DNA from: Streptomyces sp. NBC_01224 | GTDB lineage: Bacteria; Actinomycetota; Actinomycetes; Streptomycetales; Streptomycetaceae | Assembly (NCBI RefSeq): GCF_036002945.1 | Contig: NZ_CP108530.1 | Span: 1 to 64,000, forward strand | Length of the DNA: 64,000 nt | Reading direction: 5' to 3' | Shown: positions 1 through 7,192 of the stretch, one piece after another | How the letters are laid out: each line of letters starts with the position of its first letter | Numbering within the stretch: position 1 is the first letter of the stretch | The notes under the pieces: model-generated | What the model was told of the DNA's origin: nothing | Seen by the model: the letters and a program-made list of their open reading frames with translations, nothing else | The model's database searches: none | Translations under genes and position numbers: made by a program

Positions 1-385
1 TACCACATCGCTGCGCGATGTGCAAGCGAACCACCGCGCTTTGCGCGGTGGTTGCGCACCCGCTCCGCGGGTGCGGACTCTGGTGCTGCGCACCAGAGTT
101 GACTCCGTTTCACGGAGTCTGCGCTTCGCGCAGTGTGCCCGGCAGAGCCGGGCCAACTCCCTCCGCTTCGCTCCTGGAGTTGGGGGCCGGCCCGCGTTGC
201 GGGCCGGTGGGCCCCGCTGTGCGGGGCCCTGTCTGGCGGGATGTCAGGCGCGAGTGATCGGAACTCTTGTAAGGGAGTTGACGGATACTTCGCATCCGTC
301 TGATGGTGTGTCCGCTGCGCTCCCCCACCCTGGTTCTTCCGGCTACGCCTCCAGGACCTGAAGCCCGCTACGCGGGCTTGGCTGG
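1..385. repeat. Streptomyces-type linear telomere, palindrome cluster
   Basis: At least eleven hairpins follow one another. Perfect stems with 3-nt loops lie at 4-22, 29-53, 55-75, 77-99, 101-119, 119-133, 137-153, 187-207, 209-229 and 361-379, and looser ones at 153-183 and 280-300. The first hairpin (CACATCGC, loop TGC, GCGATGTG) is what I recall as palindrome II of archetypal Streptomyces telomeres. The outermost palindrome I, about 13 nt, is not present, so the window probably starts just inside the end. Such 3' single-strand foldbacks are the substrate for Tap/Tpg-dependent end patching. No gene is supported here. Confidence 0.9.
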
Positions 386-394
386 CTACAAGGG

Positions 395-1069
395 GTGGGG
401 GGTCGCTCGTCCGTATCGGGTTCCAGTGTAGTGGGTGCATCAAGTTTGATTCAGCATGTACCGTTGGCAGAAACGAGTGACATACTGATGGCTTGGGGAC
501 CACTGATGGGCAACGCGCAGGCTTATCCGATCTACCGAACCTTTGACGCAGCAAGCATTATTTCTGTGGCTTTCGATCTTGTCCGGTGCGGAGAGGGTTA
601 TGAAGGCGAGACTGGATACCTCGATGCAGAGCTGGGCGATGTCGATGATGTGCTGAAGGCTCGTAACCTCTTTCCGGATGCGTGGTTCTCCCACCGTCGT
701 TCTAACTTTCGGGGTGCCGACCTGTCTGATGACGCCGCGGTGTTGACTGGACTGCTGCCCATGCAGCTTGATGCGGAGGAAGTCTTGGAGGGGGACGTTC
801 TCTCCAGGGCCGTAGAGGTGCTGCGCCCTGCGGTGTGGGGGCAGCTCGCGTGGATGGCTCTCAGGTGGCCGGCCATACCGGAGCTCGGCCTAGGACCTGA
901 GTACGCACGCACAGGCGTTCAGGCCTGCTTCAACATCGATGCCAACCATGAACCAGTGGCGGGACATACGGTCTACGTCCACGTCTATCCCGGTGATGAA
1001 GACAGAGCACGTCACCTTGCTCGCATGATCGGAAAGGACGTCATCGGCCCTCCTGAGCACGGTTGGTGA
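395..1069 (+). CDS. Hypothetical telomere-adjacent protein
   Basis: This is a 224-residue frame starting at GTG 395, with an alternative ATG at 488 (193 residues). Neither start has a good ribosome site. The C-terminal part (VYVHVYPGDEDRARHLARM) looks like real coding sequence, but I do not recognise a family and see no signal peptide or membrane segment. G+C is visibly lower than in the helicase gene that follows 21 nt downstream in the same direction, so the two may be co-transcribed. It is the outermost gene next to the telomere palindromes. Confidence 0.55.
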   Translation: MGGRSSVSGSSVVGASSLIQHVPLAETSDILMAWGPLMGNAQAYPIYRTFDAASIISVAFDLVRCGEGYEGETGYLDAELGDVDDVLKARNLFPDAWFSHRRSNFRGADLSDDAAVLTGLLPMQLDAEEVLEGDVLSRAVEVLRPAVWGQLAWMALRWPAIPELGLGPEYARTGVQACFNIDANHEPVAGHTVYVHVYPGDEDRARHLARMIGKDVIGPPEHGW

Positions 1070-1090
1070 GAATTTATTTTACGGCGACGG

Positions 1091-3787
1091 TTGAACAGGC
1101 GAGATGAGAGAGCGAGCAGAGTGAAGGGTTATTTTCAGCTTCGAGAGCATCAGGTAGATCAGAAGGAAAAATTCCGGAGGTGGGTTGGTTTTCCTGCAAG
1201 GTCATCTGTGCCCCCGCAGGGTGGCCGGGGCACGATCGTGTCAGCGACCGGCTCGGGCAAGACGATCACGGCCGCCGCGTGCGCGCTGGACTGCTTCCCG
1301 GGCGGCCGGATCCTGGTGACCGTGCCAACCTTGGACCTGCTCGTGCAGACCGCCCAAGCGTGGCGCCTGGTGGGCCACCGGGCCCCGATGGTCGCGGTGT
1401 GCTCGCTGGAGAACGATGCGGTCCTCAACTCGCTGGGGGTGCGCACCACCACCAACCCGATCCAACTGGCCCTGTGGGCCGGGTCCGGGCCGGTCGTCGT
1501 GTTCGCCACGTACGCCTCCCTGGTGGACCGCGAGGACATCGACGCACCGATGGGCCAGGGGAAGGTTCGTGGGCCGTTGGAGGCCGCTCTGGCGGGCGGA
1601 GAGCGGCTCTATGGCCAGCAGATGGCGGGCTTCGACCTCGCGATCGTGGATGAGGCACACGGCACCGCTGGTGATCTTGGTCGTCCGTGGGCGGCGATCC
1701 ATGACAACGCCCGTATCCCGGCGGCCTTCCGGCTCTACCTGACCGCCACGCCGCGCATCCTCGCCGCGGCCCGGCCGCAGAAGGGCGCGGACGGCCAGGA
1801 GGTGGAGATTGCGACCATGGCCGACGACCCGGACGGCACGTACGGCGCGTGGCTCGCAGAACTCGGTCTGAGCGAGGCGATCGAGCGCGAGATCCTCGCC
1901 GGGTTCGAGATCGACGTGCTGGAGATCCGCGACCCCTCCCCCGTGATCGGGGAGTCCGAAGAGGCGCGGCGCGGCCGGCGCCTGGCCCTCCTGCAGACCG
2001 CGCTCCTGGAGCACGCCGCCGCGTACAACCTCCGCACGGTCATGACGTTTCACCAGAAGGTGGAGGAAGCCGCCGCGTTCGCGGAGAAGCTGCCTCGGAC
2101 CGCTGCCGAGCTGTACGTCAACGACGCATCCGACGAGGACCTGGCCGCCGCGGACAAGCTGCCGAAGTCCTCCATCGACGCGGAGTTCTACGAACTCGAG
2201 GCCGGCCGCCACGTACCCCCGGACCGCGTCTGGTCGGCGTGGCTGTGCGGCGACCACCTCGTCAGCGAGCGGCGCGAGGTGCTGCGCCAGTTCGCAGGCG
2301 GCATCGACGCCGCCAGCCGCCGGGTCCACCGCGCGTTCCTCGCGAGCGTTCGCGTGCTCGGGGAAGGCGTCGACATCACCGGTGAGCGAGGTGTGGAGGC
2401 TGTCTGCTTCGCGGACACCCGCGGTTCCCAGGTCGAGATCGTGCAGAACATCGGCCGGGCGCTGCGGCTCAACAAGGATGGCAGCACGAAGGTGGCCCGG
2501 ATCATCGTGCCGGTGTTCCTGGAGCCCGGCGAAGACCCGACCGACATGGTCGCCAGCGCCTCGTTCCGGCCCCTTGTGGCGGTTCTCCAGGGCCTGCGCA
2601 GTCACGATGAGCGCCTGGTCGAACAGCTCGCCTCCCGCGCCCTCACCAGCGGCAAGCGCAAGGTCCACGTCCAGCGCGACGAGGACGGACGGATCGTCGG
2701 AGCCAGCGGCCAGGACCACAGCGAGGACCAGGAGCAGGACGACACCCACGCCGCCGCCGAGTCCGCCCTACTCCACTTCTCCACCCCTCGTGACGCCGCG
2801 ACCATCGCCGCATTCCTGCGCACCCGGGTCTACCGGCCCGAGAGCCTGGTCTGGCTCGAGGGCTACCAGGCCCTCCTCCGCTGGCGAGCCGAGAACGAGA
2901 TCACCGGCCTCTATGCCGTGCCCTACGACGTTGAGGTCGAGGTGGGCGTCACGAAGGACTTCCCCCTTGGGAGGTGGGTGCACCAGCAGCGGAAAGCACT
3001 GCGGGCCGGGGAGCTGGAAGCGCGGCGCAAGACCCTGCTGGACGCACCCGAAGCCGGGATGGTCTGGGAGCCCGGCGAAGAAGCCTGGGAGAACAAACTC
3101 GCCGCGCTCCGCTCCTACCAGCGGGCCACCGGACACCTCGCACCCCGGCAAGACGCGGTATGGGGCGAGGGCGAGGCGATGACGCCCGTCGGCCAGCACA
3201 TGGCCAACCTCCGCCGGAAGGGCCAGAAGAACGGCCTGGGCAAGGACCCGGAGCGGGCGGCGGAACGCGCGGCGCAGCTCACCGCGATCGACCCGGACTG
3301 GGACTGCCCCTGGCCACTGGACTGGCAGCGGCACTACCGGGTGCTCGCGGACCTGGTCGACGCCGATGGCGTGCTGCCCGAGATCCAGCCTGGCGTGCTG
3401 ATGGACGGCGATGACATCGGCAAGTGGCTGGAGCAGCAGAAGCAGCCGGTCACCTGGGCGAAGCTCCTCCCCGAGCAGCAGGAGCGGCTGACCGCGCTGG
3501 GCGTCCAGCCCGCTGAGGCGGCGCCTGCCGCCCAGGCTGCCCCGCGTACGGCGAAGGGCCCGAGCAAGGCACAGCAGGCGTTCCAGCGAGGCCTGACGGC
3601 ACTCGCGCAATGGGTCGAACGGGAAGGCGTGGGCCGACCGGTACCCCGGAAGGCGGTGGAGACCTTGCCCGACGGAACCGAGACCAAGCTCGGCATCTGG
3701 TACAGCAACACCAAGTCCAGGCGGGACAAGCTCACCGCCGAACAACTCGACGCACTACGCAAGCTCGGGGTGGAGTGGGCCGTGTAG
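1091..3787 (+). CDS. ttrA: TtrA-like telomere-proximal superfamily 2 helicase
   Basis: This 898-residue DEAH-type SF2 helicase shows Walker A ATGSGKT at about 52-58, DEAH at 187-190, LTATP at about 217-221 and motif VI QNIGRALR near 452-459. From about residue 585 on there are four helicase-associated-type repeats rich in W, ending with SNTKSRRDKLTAEQLDAL. Terminal helicase-like genes of this kind (TtrA) are known as the outermost genes of Streptomyces linear replicons and have been linked to conjugal transfer of the ends. The start shown is TTG 1091; an in-frame start about 10-12 codons later is possible. Fragments of the same C-terminal domain recur at 4735-5046, 6974-7051 and 60079-60237. 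Confidence 0.88.
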   Translation: MNRRDERASRVKGYFQLREHQVDQKEKFRRWVGFPARSSVPPQGGRGTIVSATGSGKTITAAACALDCFPGGRILVTVPTLDLLVQTAQAWRLVGHRAPMVAVCSLENDAVLNSLGVRTTTNPIQLALWAGSGPVVVFATYASLVDREDIDAPMGQGKVRGPLEAALAGGERLYGQQMAGFDLAIVDEAHGTAGDLGRPWAAIHDNARIPAAFRLYLTATPRILAAARPQKGADGQEVEIATMADDPDGTYGAWLAELGLSEAIEREILAGFEIDVLEIRDPSPVIGESEEARRGRRLALLQTALLEHAAAYNLRTVMTFHQKVEEAAAFAEKLPRTAAELYVNDASDEDLAAADKLPKSSIDAEFYELEAGRHVPPDRVWSAWLCGDHLVSERREVLRQFAGGIDAASRRVHRAFLASVRVLGEGVDITGERGVEAVCFADTRGSQVEIVQNIGRALRLNKDGSTKVARIIVPVFLEPGEDPTDMVASASFRPLVAVLQGLRSHDERLVEQLASRALTSGKRKVHVQRDEDGRIVGASGQDHSEDQEQDDTHAAAESALLHFSTPRDAATIAAFLRTRVYRPESLVWLEGYQALLRWRAENEITGLYAVPYDVEVEVGVTKDFPLGRWVHQQRKALRAGELEARRKTLLDAPEAGMVWEPGEEAWENKLAALRSYQRATGHLAPRQDAVWGEGEAMTPVGQHMANLRRKGQKNGLGKDPERAAERAAQLTAIDPDWDCPWPLDWQRHYRVLADLVDADGVLPEIQPGVLMDGDDIGKWLEQQKQPVTWAKLLPEQQERLTALGVQPAEAAPAAQAAPRTAKGPSKAQQAFQRGLTALAQWVEREGVGRPVPRKAVETLPDGTETKLGIWYSNTKSRRDKLTAEQLDALRKLGVEWAV

Positions 3788-3857
3788 CGTCCGGTGCTGG
3801 TTTCAATAGCAAGTCGCTTCCGCATCGGCAGACATCACCCTCGGAGAGCATGTGCAC

Positions 3858-3956
3858 ATGAGAGAAGTACGCAAGAGAATCATGGCCGTATCCGGAATGC
3901 TGGCGGCTGTCGTCCAGGACGGCTTCAAGTTCCCGGCAGGAGTGGGCTCTCGGTGA
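3858..3956 (+). CDS. Short leader ORF coupled to the lipoprotein-like gene
   Basis: ATG 3858 opens 32 codons (start MREVRKRIMAV) and is preceded by GGAGAG about 10 nt upstream. Its TGA stop (3954-3956) overlaps the GTG start of the next gene (3953) in a GTGA arrangement, which suggests translational coupling. The peptide has no recognised family. It could also be an eroded gene end, so the call rests on the ribosome site and the exact overlap. Confidence 0.4.
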   Translation: MREVRKRIMAVSGMLAAVVQDGFKFPAGVGSR

Positions 3957-4690
3957 TACCCCAGATCCAGAGGGCGCGTTCGGGTGGACAGTGGCTCGGG
4001 ACACGGGCCGCCCTCCGCGTTCCCGTCGTACTGATAACTCTCGTCGCCGGCGCGGTGGGAACCGCCTCCTGTGGCCAGGACAGCCCCGGCGTGGCATCGC
4101 CACAAGCGCCGAGGACAGTGGCACCTCGTCCCGAGCCGTCCGCAACACAGACCCTGCCGCAGGCCTCCGATCTGCCCAAGCATGCGGTGACCAGCGACAA
4201 ACAGGCCACGCTTAGCCCGGGCAGGACGATGGCCACGGGATACACCGGGAACGATTTCCTCACCGGACTGGCGAAGGACTGGAAGATCCGACTCGAAAAG
4301 CCCATCGAGCAGGAGATGCCCAACGGGAAAATGAGGACGTACGTTCACGGGCGCGGCAAGAACGGGATGACCGTGTCGGCCGGCTACGCCGATCACAAGA
4401 ACATGTCCTCCCTGCTGTGCCGCGCGGGTACGAAGGAACCAGGCGATTTCGAGTTCCTGGCTTCCTGCACAGGTCTCGACGTCGCCGGAATCGACCATGA
4501 CAAGGCGTCCTCGTGGCTCGACCGGGCGAAGAAGGAGACCGACTCCCTGTACGAGAAGCAGGTGACCAAGACGGGAATCGAAAAGGAGTACGTTGTCAGC
4601 GGAGTGTTGGTCTCGGGCCCGGTGAGGATGGTTCTGCACCGCGCATACGAGAGGTACTCACTGAGGATCCTCGGAGGCGCAGCGGCGTAG
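3953..4690 (+). CDS. Secreted or lipoprotein-like hypothetical protein
   Basis: GTG 3953 has AGGAG about 10 nt upstream and overlaps the stop of the small ORF before it. The 245-residue product has basic residues, then a hydrophobic stretch VPVVLITLVAGAVGT ending in ASCG, which resembles a weak lipobox, then a Pro/Ser/Thr-rich linker. The folded part (about 80 on) starts GYTGNDFLTGLAKDWKI and has no recognised catalytic motif. I infer a membrane-anchored extracellular protein of unknown role. A longer reading frame from 3794 exists but lacks coding character in its first 50 residues. Confidence 0.65.
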   Translation: MIPQIQRARSGGQWLGTRAALRVPVVLITLVAGAVGTASCGQDSPGVASPQAPRTVAPRPEPSATQTLPQASDLPKHAVTSDKQATLSPGRTMATGYTGNDFLTGLAKDWKIRLEKPIEQEMPNGKMRTYVHGRGKNGMTVSAGYADHKNMSSLLCRAGTKEPGDFEFLASCTGLDVAGIDHDKASSWLDRAKKETDSLYEKQVTKTGIEKEYVVSGVLVSGPVRMVLHRAYERYSLRILGGAAA

Positions 4691-4734
4691 CGGCATCAGC
4701 AGGATTCCAGGGTCAAGGCCCCTCGTCGACCTCG

Positions 4735-5046
4735 GATTGAAGTGGGCAGCACAGGACCCGGAGCGGGCGGCGCAGCGCGCGGCGCAGCTCACCGCGAACG
4801 ACCCGGACTGGAACTGCCCCTGGCCACTGGACTGGCAACGCCACCACCGCGTCCTCGCCGACCTGGCCGATGCCGACGGCCAGCTGCCCGGCATCACACC
4901 CGGCGTCCTCATGGACGGCGACGACATCGGACTGTGACTGGAGCAGCAGAAGCCCGGACACCTGGGCGCGGCTCCTCCCCGAGCAAGGCGCAGCAGGCGT
5001 TCCAGTGCGGGCTGACGGCACTCGCGCAGTGGGTGCACGCACAGCC
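4735..5046 (+). pseudogene. Fragment of a TtrA-like helicase C-terminal domain
   Basis: From 4737 the translation QDPERAAQRAAQLTANDPD matches the helicase-associated repeat of the intact gene at 1091-3787 (its copy reads KDPERAAERAAQLTAIDPD). A TGA at 4935-4937 and a frameshift follow. The later piece FQCGLTALAQWVHA (about 5001-5045) matches the next helicase segment, so internal sequence is deleted. It is a decayed second helicase lying just upstream of tpg. Confidence 0.75.
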
Positions 5047-5640
5047 ATGGCATGCACCTCAGCACTTTGCTCGTTGCCCTGTTGCGTACCCAAAGACGCC
5101 CACGCAGCACTGGCAATCGGCGGGTCGAACCGGGGCGCTCTGCCCTCGGTCCGTCACCGTCCCTGTCTCCCGTTCTGCGTCTGTAGCCCAGGTTTGCCCA
5201 TCGTGTGCCCTGTACGGCGGATCTCGATCGTGGGAGGCCGCGTCTGTGAGAGGTATGGCAGCGCAGACAGCCATAGGGGTCAAGCGCCGGGGAGAGTCGT
5301 GGGGGAGATCAGCGACGGAATTGAGCGAGCGCTGCTGACGCGCCCGGTACCTACAGGCGCCTCGGCACTGCGTTTCCTCATGAGGGCCGAGAAGGGCTCC
5401 ACGAAGAAGGTGGCACGCCTCCTGGGCGTTTCACAGCGCACCGTGCAGCGGTGGGTGACAAAGAAGCCCGGAACACGTCGTCCGCCAGGTGCGCAGCATG
5501 CCCAGGCGATCGAGGAAGCGGTCCTGGCTCGGTGGCAGCCCCGAATACGGGCCCGTCGGCGTGCCCAGGCCGAGGCGGAGGGCTTCGTCTTCCACACCAG
5601 GGCGCGATTCGGGTTCGCGGCTCCTGCAGGCTCCTCGGAC
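5003..5640. repeat. tpg-locus repeat, copy 1 (second copy rearranged at 48 kb)
   Basis: Bases about 5003-5310 (helicase end plus the tpg upstream region) reappear in inverted orientation at 48066-48390. Bases about 5358-5640 (tpg codons about 20-113) reappear in direct orientation at 48400-48685. The two parts are adjacent in both places, so copy 2 has its upstream half flipped. The stretch 5047-5298 holds no gene and should contain the tpg promoter. I see no unambiguous -35/-10 pair. Confidence 0.75.
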
Positions 5641-5853
5641 GACCCGCGGGTGCGGTGGATCACCCAGTACCTGCCTGGAGAGGTCGCCCGGGAACTCTTC
5701 GCCGCCCGGGATGCCGGCGCAGGCGAGCAGCAGCAGATGGTGATCCTCGCTCGCGCGCTGGGGCACGCCTACTTCCGCGACGGGGGCCACCGCGCCCACG
5801 GCCTGCACATCGCCTTCAGCGACCTCGAGTTCGCCGACTTCTCGATCGGCTGA
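5299..5853 (+). CDS. tpg: Telomere terminal protein Tpg
   Basis: This 184-residue protein is the length of known Tpg proteins, which bind covalently to Streptomyces 5' ends and prime end patching with Tap. GTG 5299 is preceded by GGGGAGAG. Residues 32-55 (KGSTKKVARLLGVSQRTVQRW) form the helix-turn-helix, 79-106 (WQPRIRARR to TRARFGF) the basic central block, and the C-terminal part has YFRDGGHRAHGL. Family members normally carry threonines in the segment after the TRARFG motif; here it reads AAPAGSSDD. The usual upstream partner tap is absent, with only a helicase remnant there. A broken second copy lies at 48.4 kb. Confidence 0.9.
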   Translation: MGEISDGIERALLTRPVPTGASALRFLMRAEKGSTKKVARLLGVSQRTVQRWVTKKPGTRRPPGAQHAQAIEEAVLARWQPRIRARRRAQAEAEGFVFHTRARFGFAAPAGSSDDPRVRWITQYLPGEVARELFAARDAGAGEQQQMVILARALGHAYFRDGGHRAHGLHIAFSDLEFADFSIG

Positions 5854-5885
5854 GCCTGGCCCGTCGCGTAACAACGTCAGGGTGT

Positions 5886-6965
5886 TCAGCGTCGTGGGGA
5901 CCTGGCGCGGCTGGCCGGTACCGCTTCGTACCTCTCGGCTTCCTGCCGCTCGCGCCAGTCCCACTCCACACGGCCGACCGGGCCTTTGCGGCGAGCCGCG
6001 AGCGGCTGGGGCGGGCGCAGCCTGGCCGTCTCCGCCACGCGCAGCAGGTGCCCACGGTCCCCTGGCGCGGCAAGCAATTCCTGCTCCTCGCCGGAGGCGA
6101 GGCGGGTGAAGCAGGCCGCGGCCCGCAGGAAGCCGCCGGCCCAGGGCGGTACGGGGTAGGCGGCGCAGCCGTCGGTGTAGCGGGCGCGGTCGTGCAGGGC
6201 GAGCATGGCCGCGGCGTCGTCGTAGTCGCGGGGGCGGGCGGTGGCGAGTTGCTGGAGGGAGGCGCCGGTGAACAGTGCGGCAGCGACGGCCGCGGCCAGG
6301 CGAGGATGTGCGGTCGCCGCGTGCAGCCGGTGGGCGACGCGCCGGGCGGTGGGCGCGGTGAGAGGCGCGGGCGGTGGGCGGTGCCGCCAGGCGATCGACG
6401 GTGGCGTGCACGGGTCGGCGCAGGGGCGGGGGCTGTCGTAGGAGACGAGGCGGTCCAGTGCGGGCAGGTTGAGCCACCGGCCGACTGGCCCGGCGGGCTC
6501 GTCTGCGGGCGGGGGTTCGGTGACAGGCGTGCCGTAGTAGTGGCGGTGGGCAGCCTCGAAGTCGGCGGTGAGGGAGTAGTCGGCCGTCTGCAGGGCCTGG
6601 TGGAGAGCGGCGGGGAGGTGTGGGCGGTGGCAGACCAGGGTCAGGTGGATACCGGTGAGGGCCTGTAGCTGCAGGAGGCGCGTCGTGCGGCGGGCGGTGA
6701 GGCGGTGGGCGCGCAGGACGGTCAGCCGGGTAATGGGCAGGGCGGTCATCCAGGCGGTAGCTGCTTGCCAGGCGGGCTGACGGCCGGCAAGGAAGCGGCC
6801 CGGGAGCAGGGGCGGTTTGCCCAGGGCGGCGAGAAGGTCGTGGGCGAGGCCGGTCTCGCTGGTGGTGCCCGGGCCGGGGTGCAGGGTGATCCGGCCGGAC
6901 GGCGGATGGTGGGCGGCCAGAGCAGTGTGCGTGTGAATCGCGTCGTCGCCGGGGTCCAGGACCAC
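5886..6965 (-). CDS. Unrecognised protein, probably 5'-truncated, mobile-cluster type
   Basis: The 359-residue frame starts with GTG 6965 directly against a helicase remnant on the other strand (6974-7051), and no ribosome site is visible, so the 5' end is probably lost. The region around residues 80-120 (TVLRAHRLTARRTTRLLQLQ then IHLTLVCH) resembles the Walker-B strand and following helix of TniB-type ATPases, but without the acidic DEAQ. The C-terminal half (ALFTGASLQQLATARPRDY) has the feel of a tyrosine-recombinase helical region. Both are weak resemblances. It lies downstream of, and in the same direction as, the recombinase cluster that ends at 7193. Confidence 0.5.
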   Translation of the reverse strand: MVLDPGDDAIHTHTALAAHHPPSGRITLHPGPGTTSETGLAHDLLAALGKPPLLPGRFLAGRQPAWQAATAWMTALPITRLTVLRAHRLTARRTTRLLQLQALTGIHLTLVCHRPHLPAALHQALQTADYSLTADFEAAHRHYYGTPVTEPPPADEPAGPVGRWLNLPALDRLVSYDSPRPCADPCTPPSIAWRHRPPPAPLTAPTARRVAHRLHAATAHPRLAAAVAAALFTGASLQQLATARPRDYDDAAAMLALHDRARYTDGCAAYPVPPWAGGFLRAAACFTRLASGEEQELLAAPGDRGHLLRVAETARLRPPQPLAARRKGPVGRVEWDWRERQEAERYEAVPASRARSPRR

Positions 6966-6973
6966 AGTGATGG

Positions 6974-7051
6974 ACGGCGAAGTCGCGGCGGGACAAACTC
7001 AGCGCGGAACAGCGCGACGCACTACGGAAGCTGAGCGTGGACTGGGCATGA
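6974..7051 (+). pseudogene. Extreme C-terminal remnant of a TtrA-like helicase
   Basis: Twenty-five codons plus stop read TAKSRRDKLSAEQRDALRKL and end SVDWA, matching the last residues of the helicase at 3787 (SNTKSRRDKLTAEQLDALRK, ending GVEWAV). There is no gene body. It marks the right end of another lost helicase copy, and its junction with the leftward gene at 6965 is a recombination scar. The following 7052-7192 contains nothing I can support. Confidence 0.7.
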
Positions 7052-7192
7052 GTTCCGGCGGAGGGTTGCCTGCCGTGTGCCGGGAGGCAGCCCTTTACGG
7101 CGTGGGGTGATCCAGAGACCGCTAAGGCACCATGCCTGGGTGGACATAGACATTGCGAGGAGCAGCTCAAGCGGTTCGCCGGGCTCGGACCG

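Noticed and set aside
1241..2749. 502-codon leftward open frame
   Set aside because: It is antisense to the helicase, whose motifs are all present in order on the plus strand.
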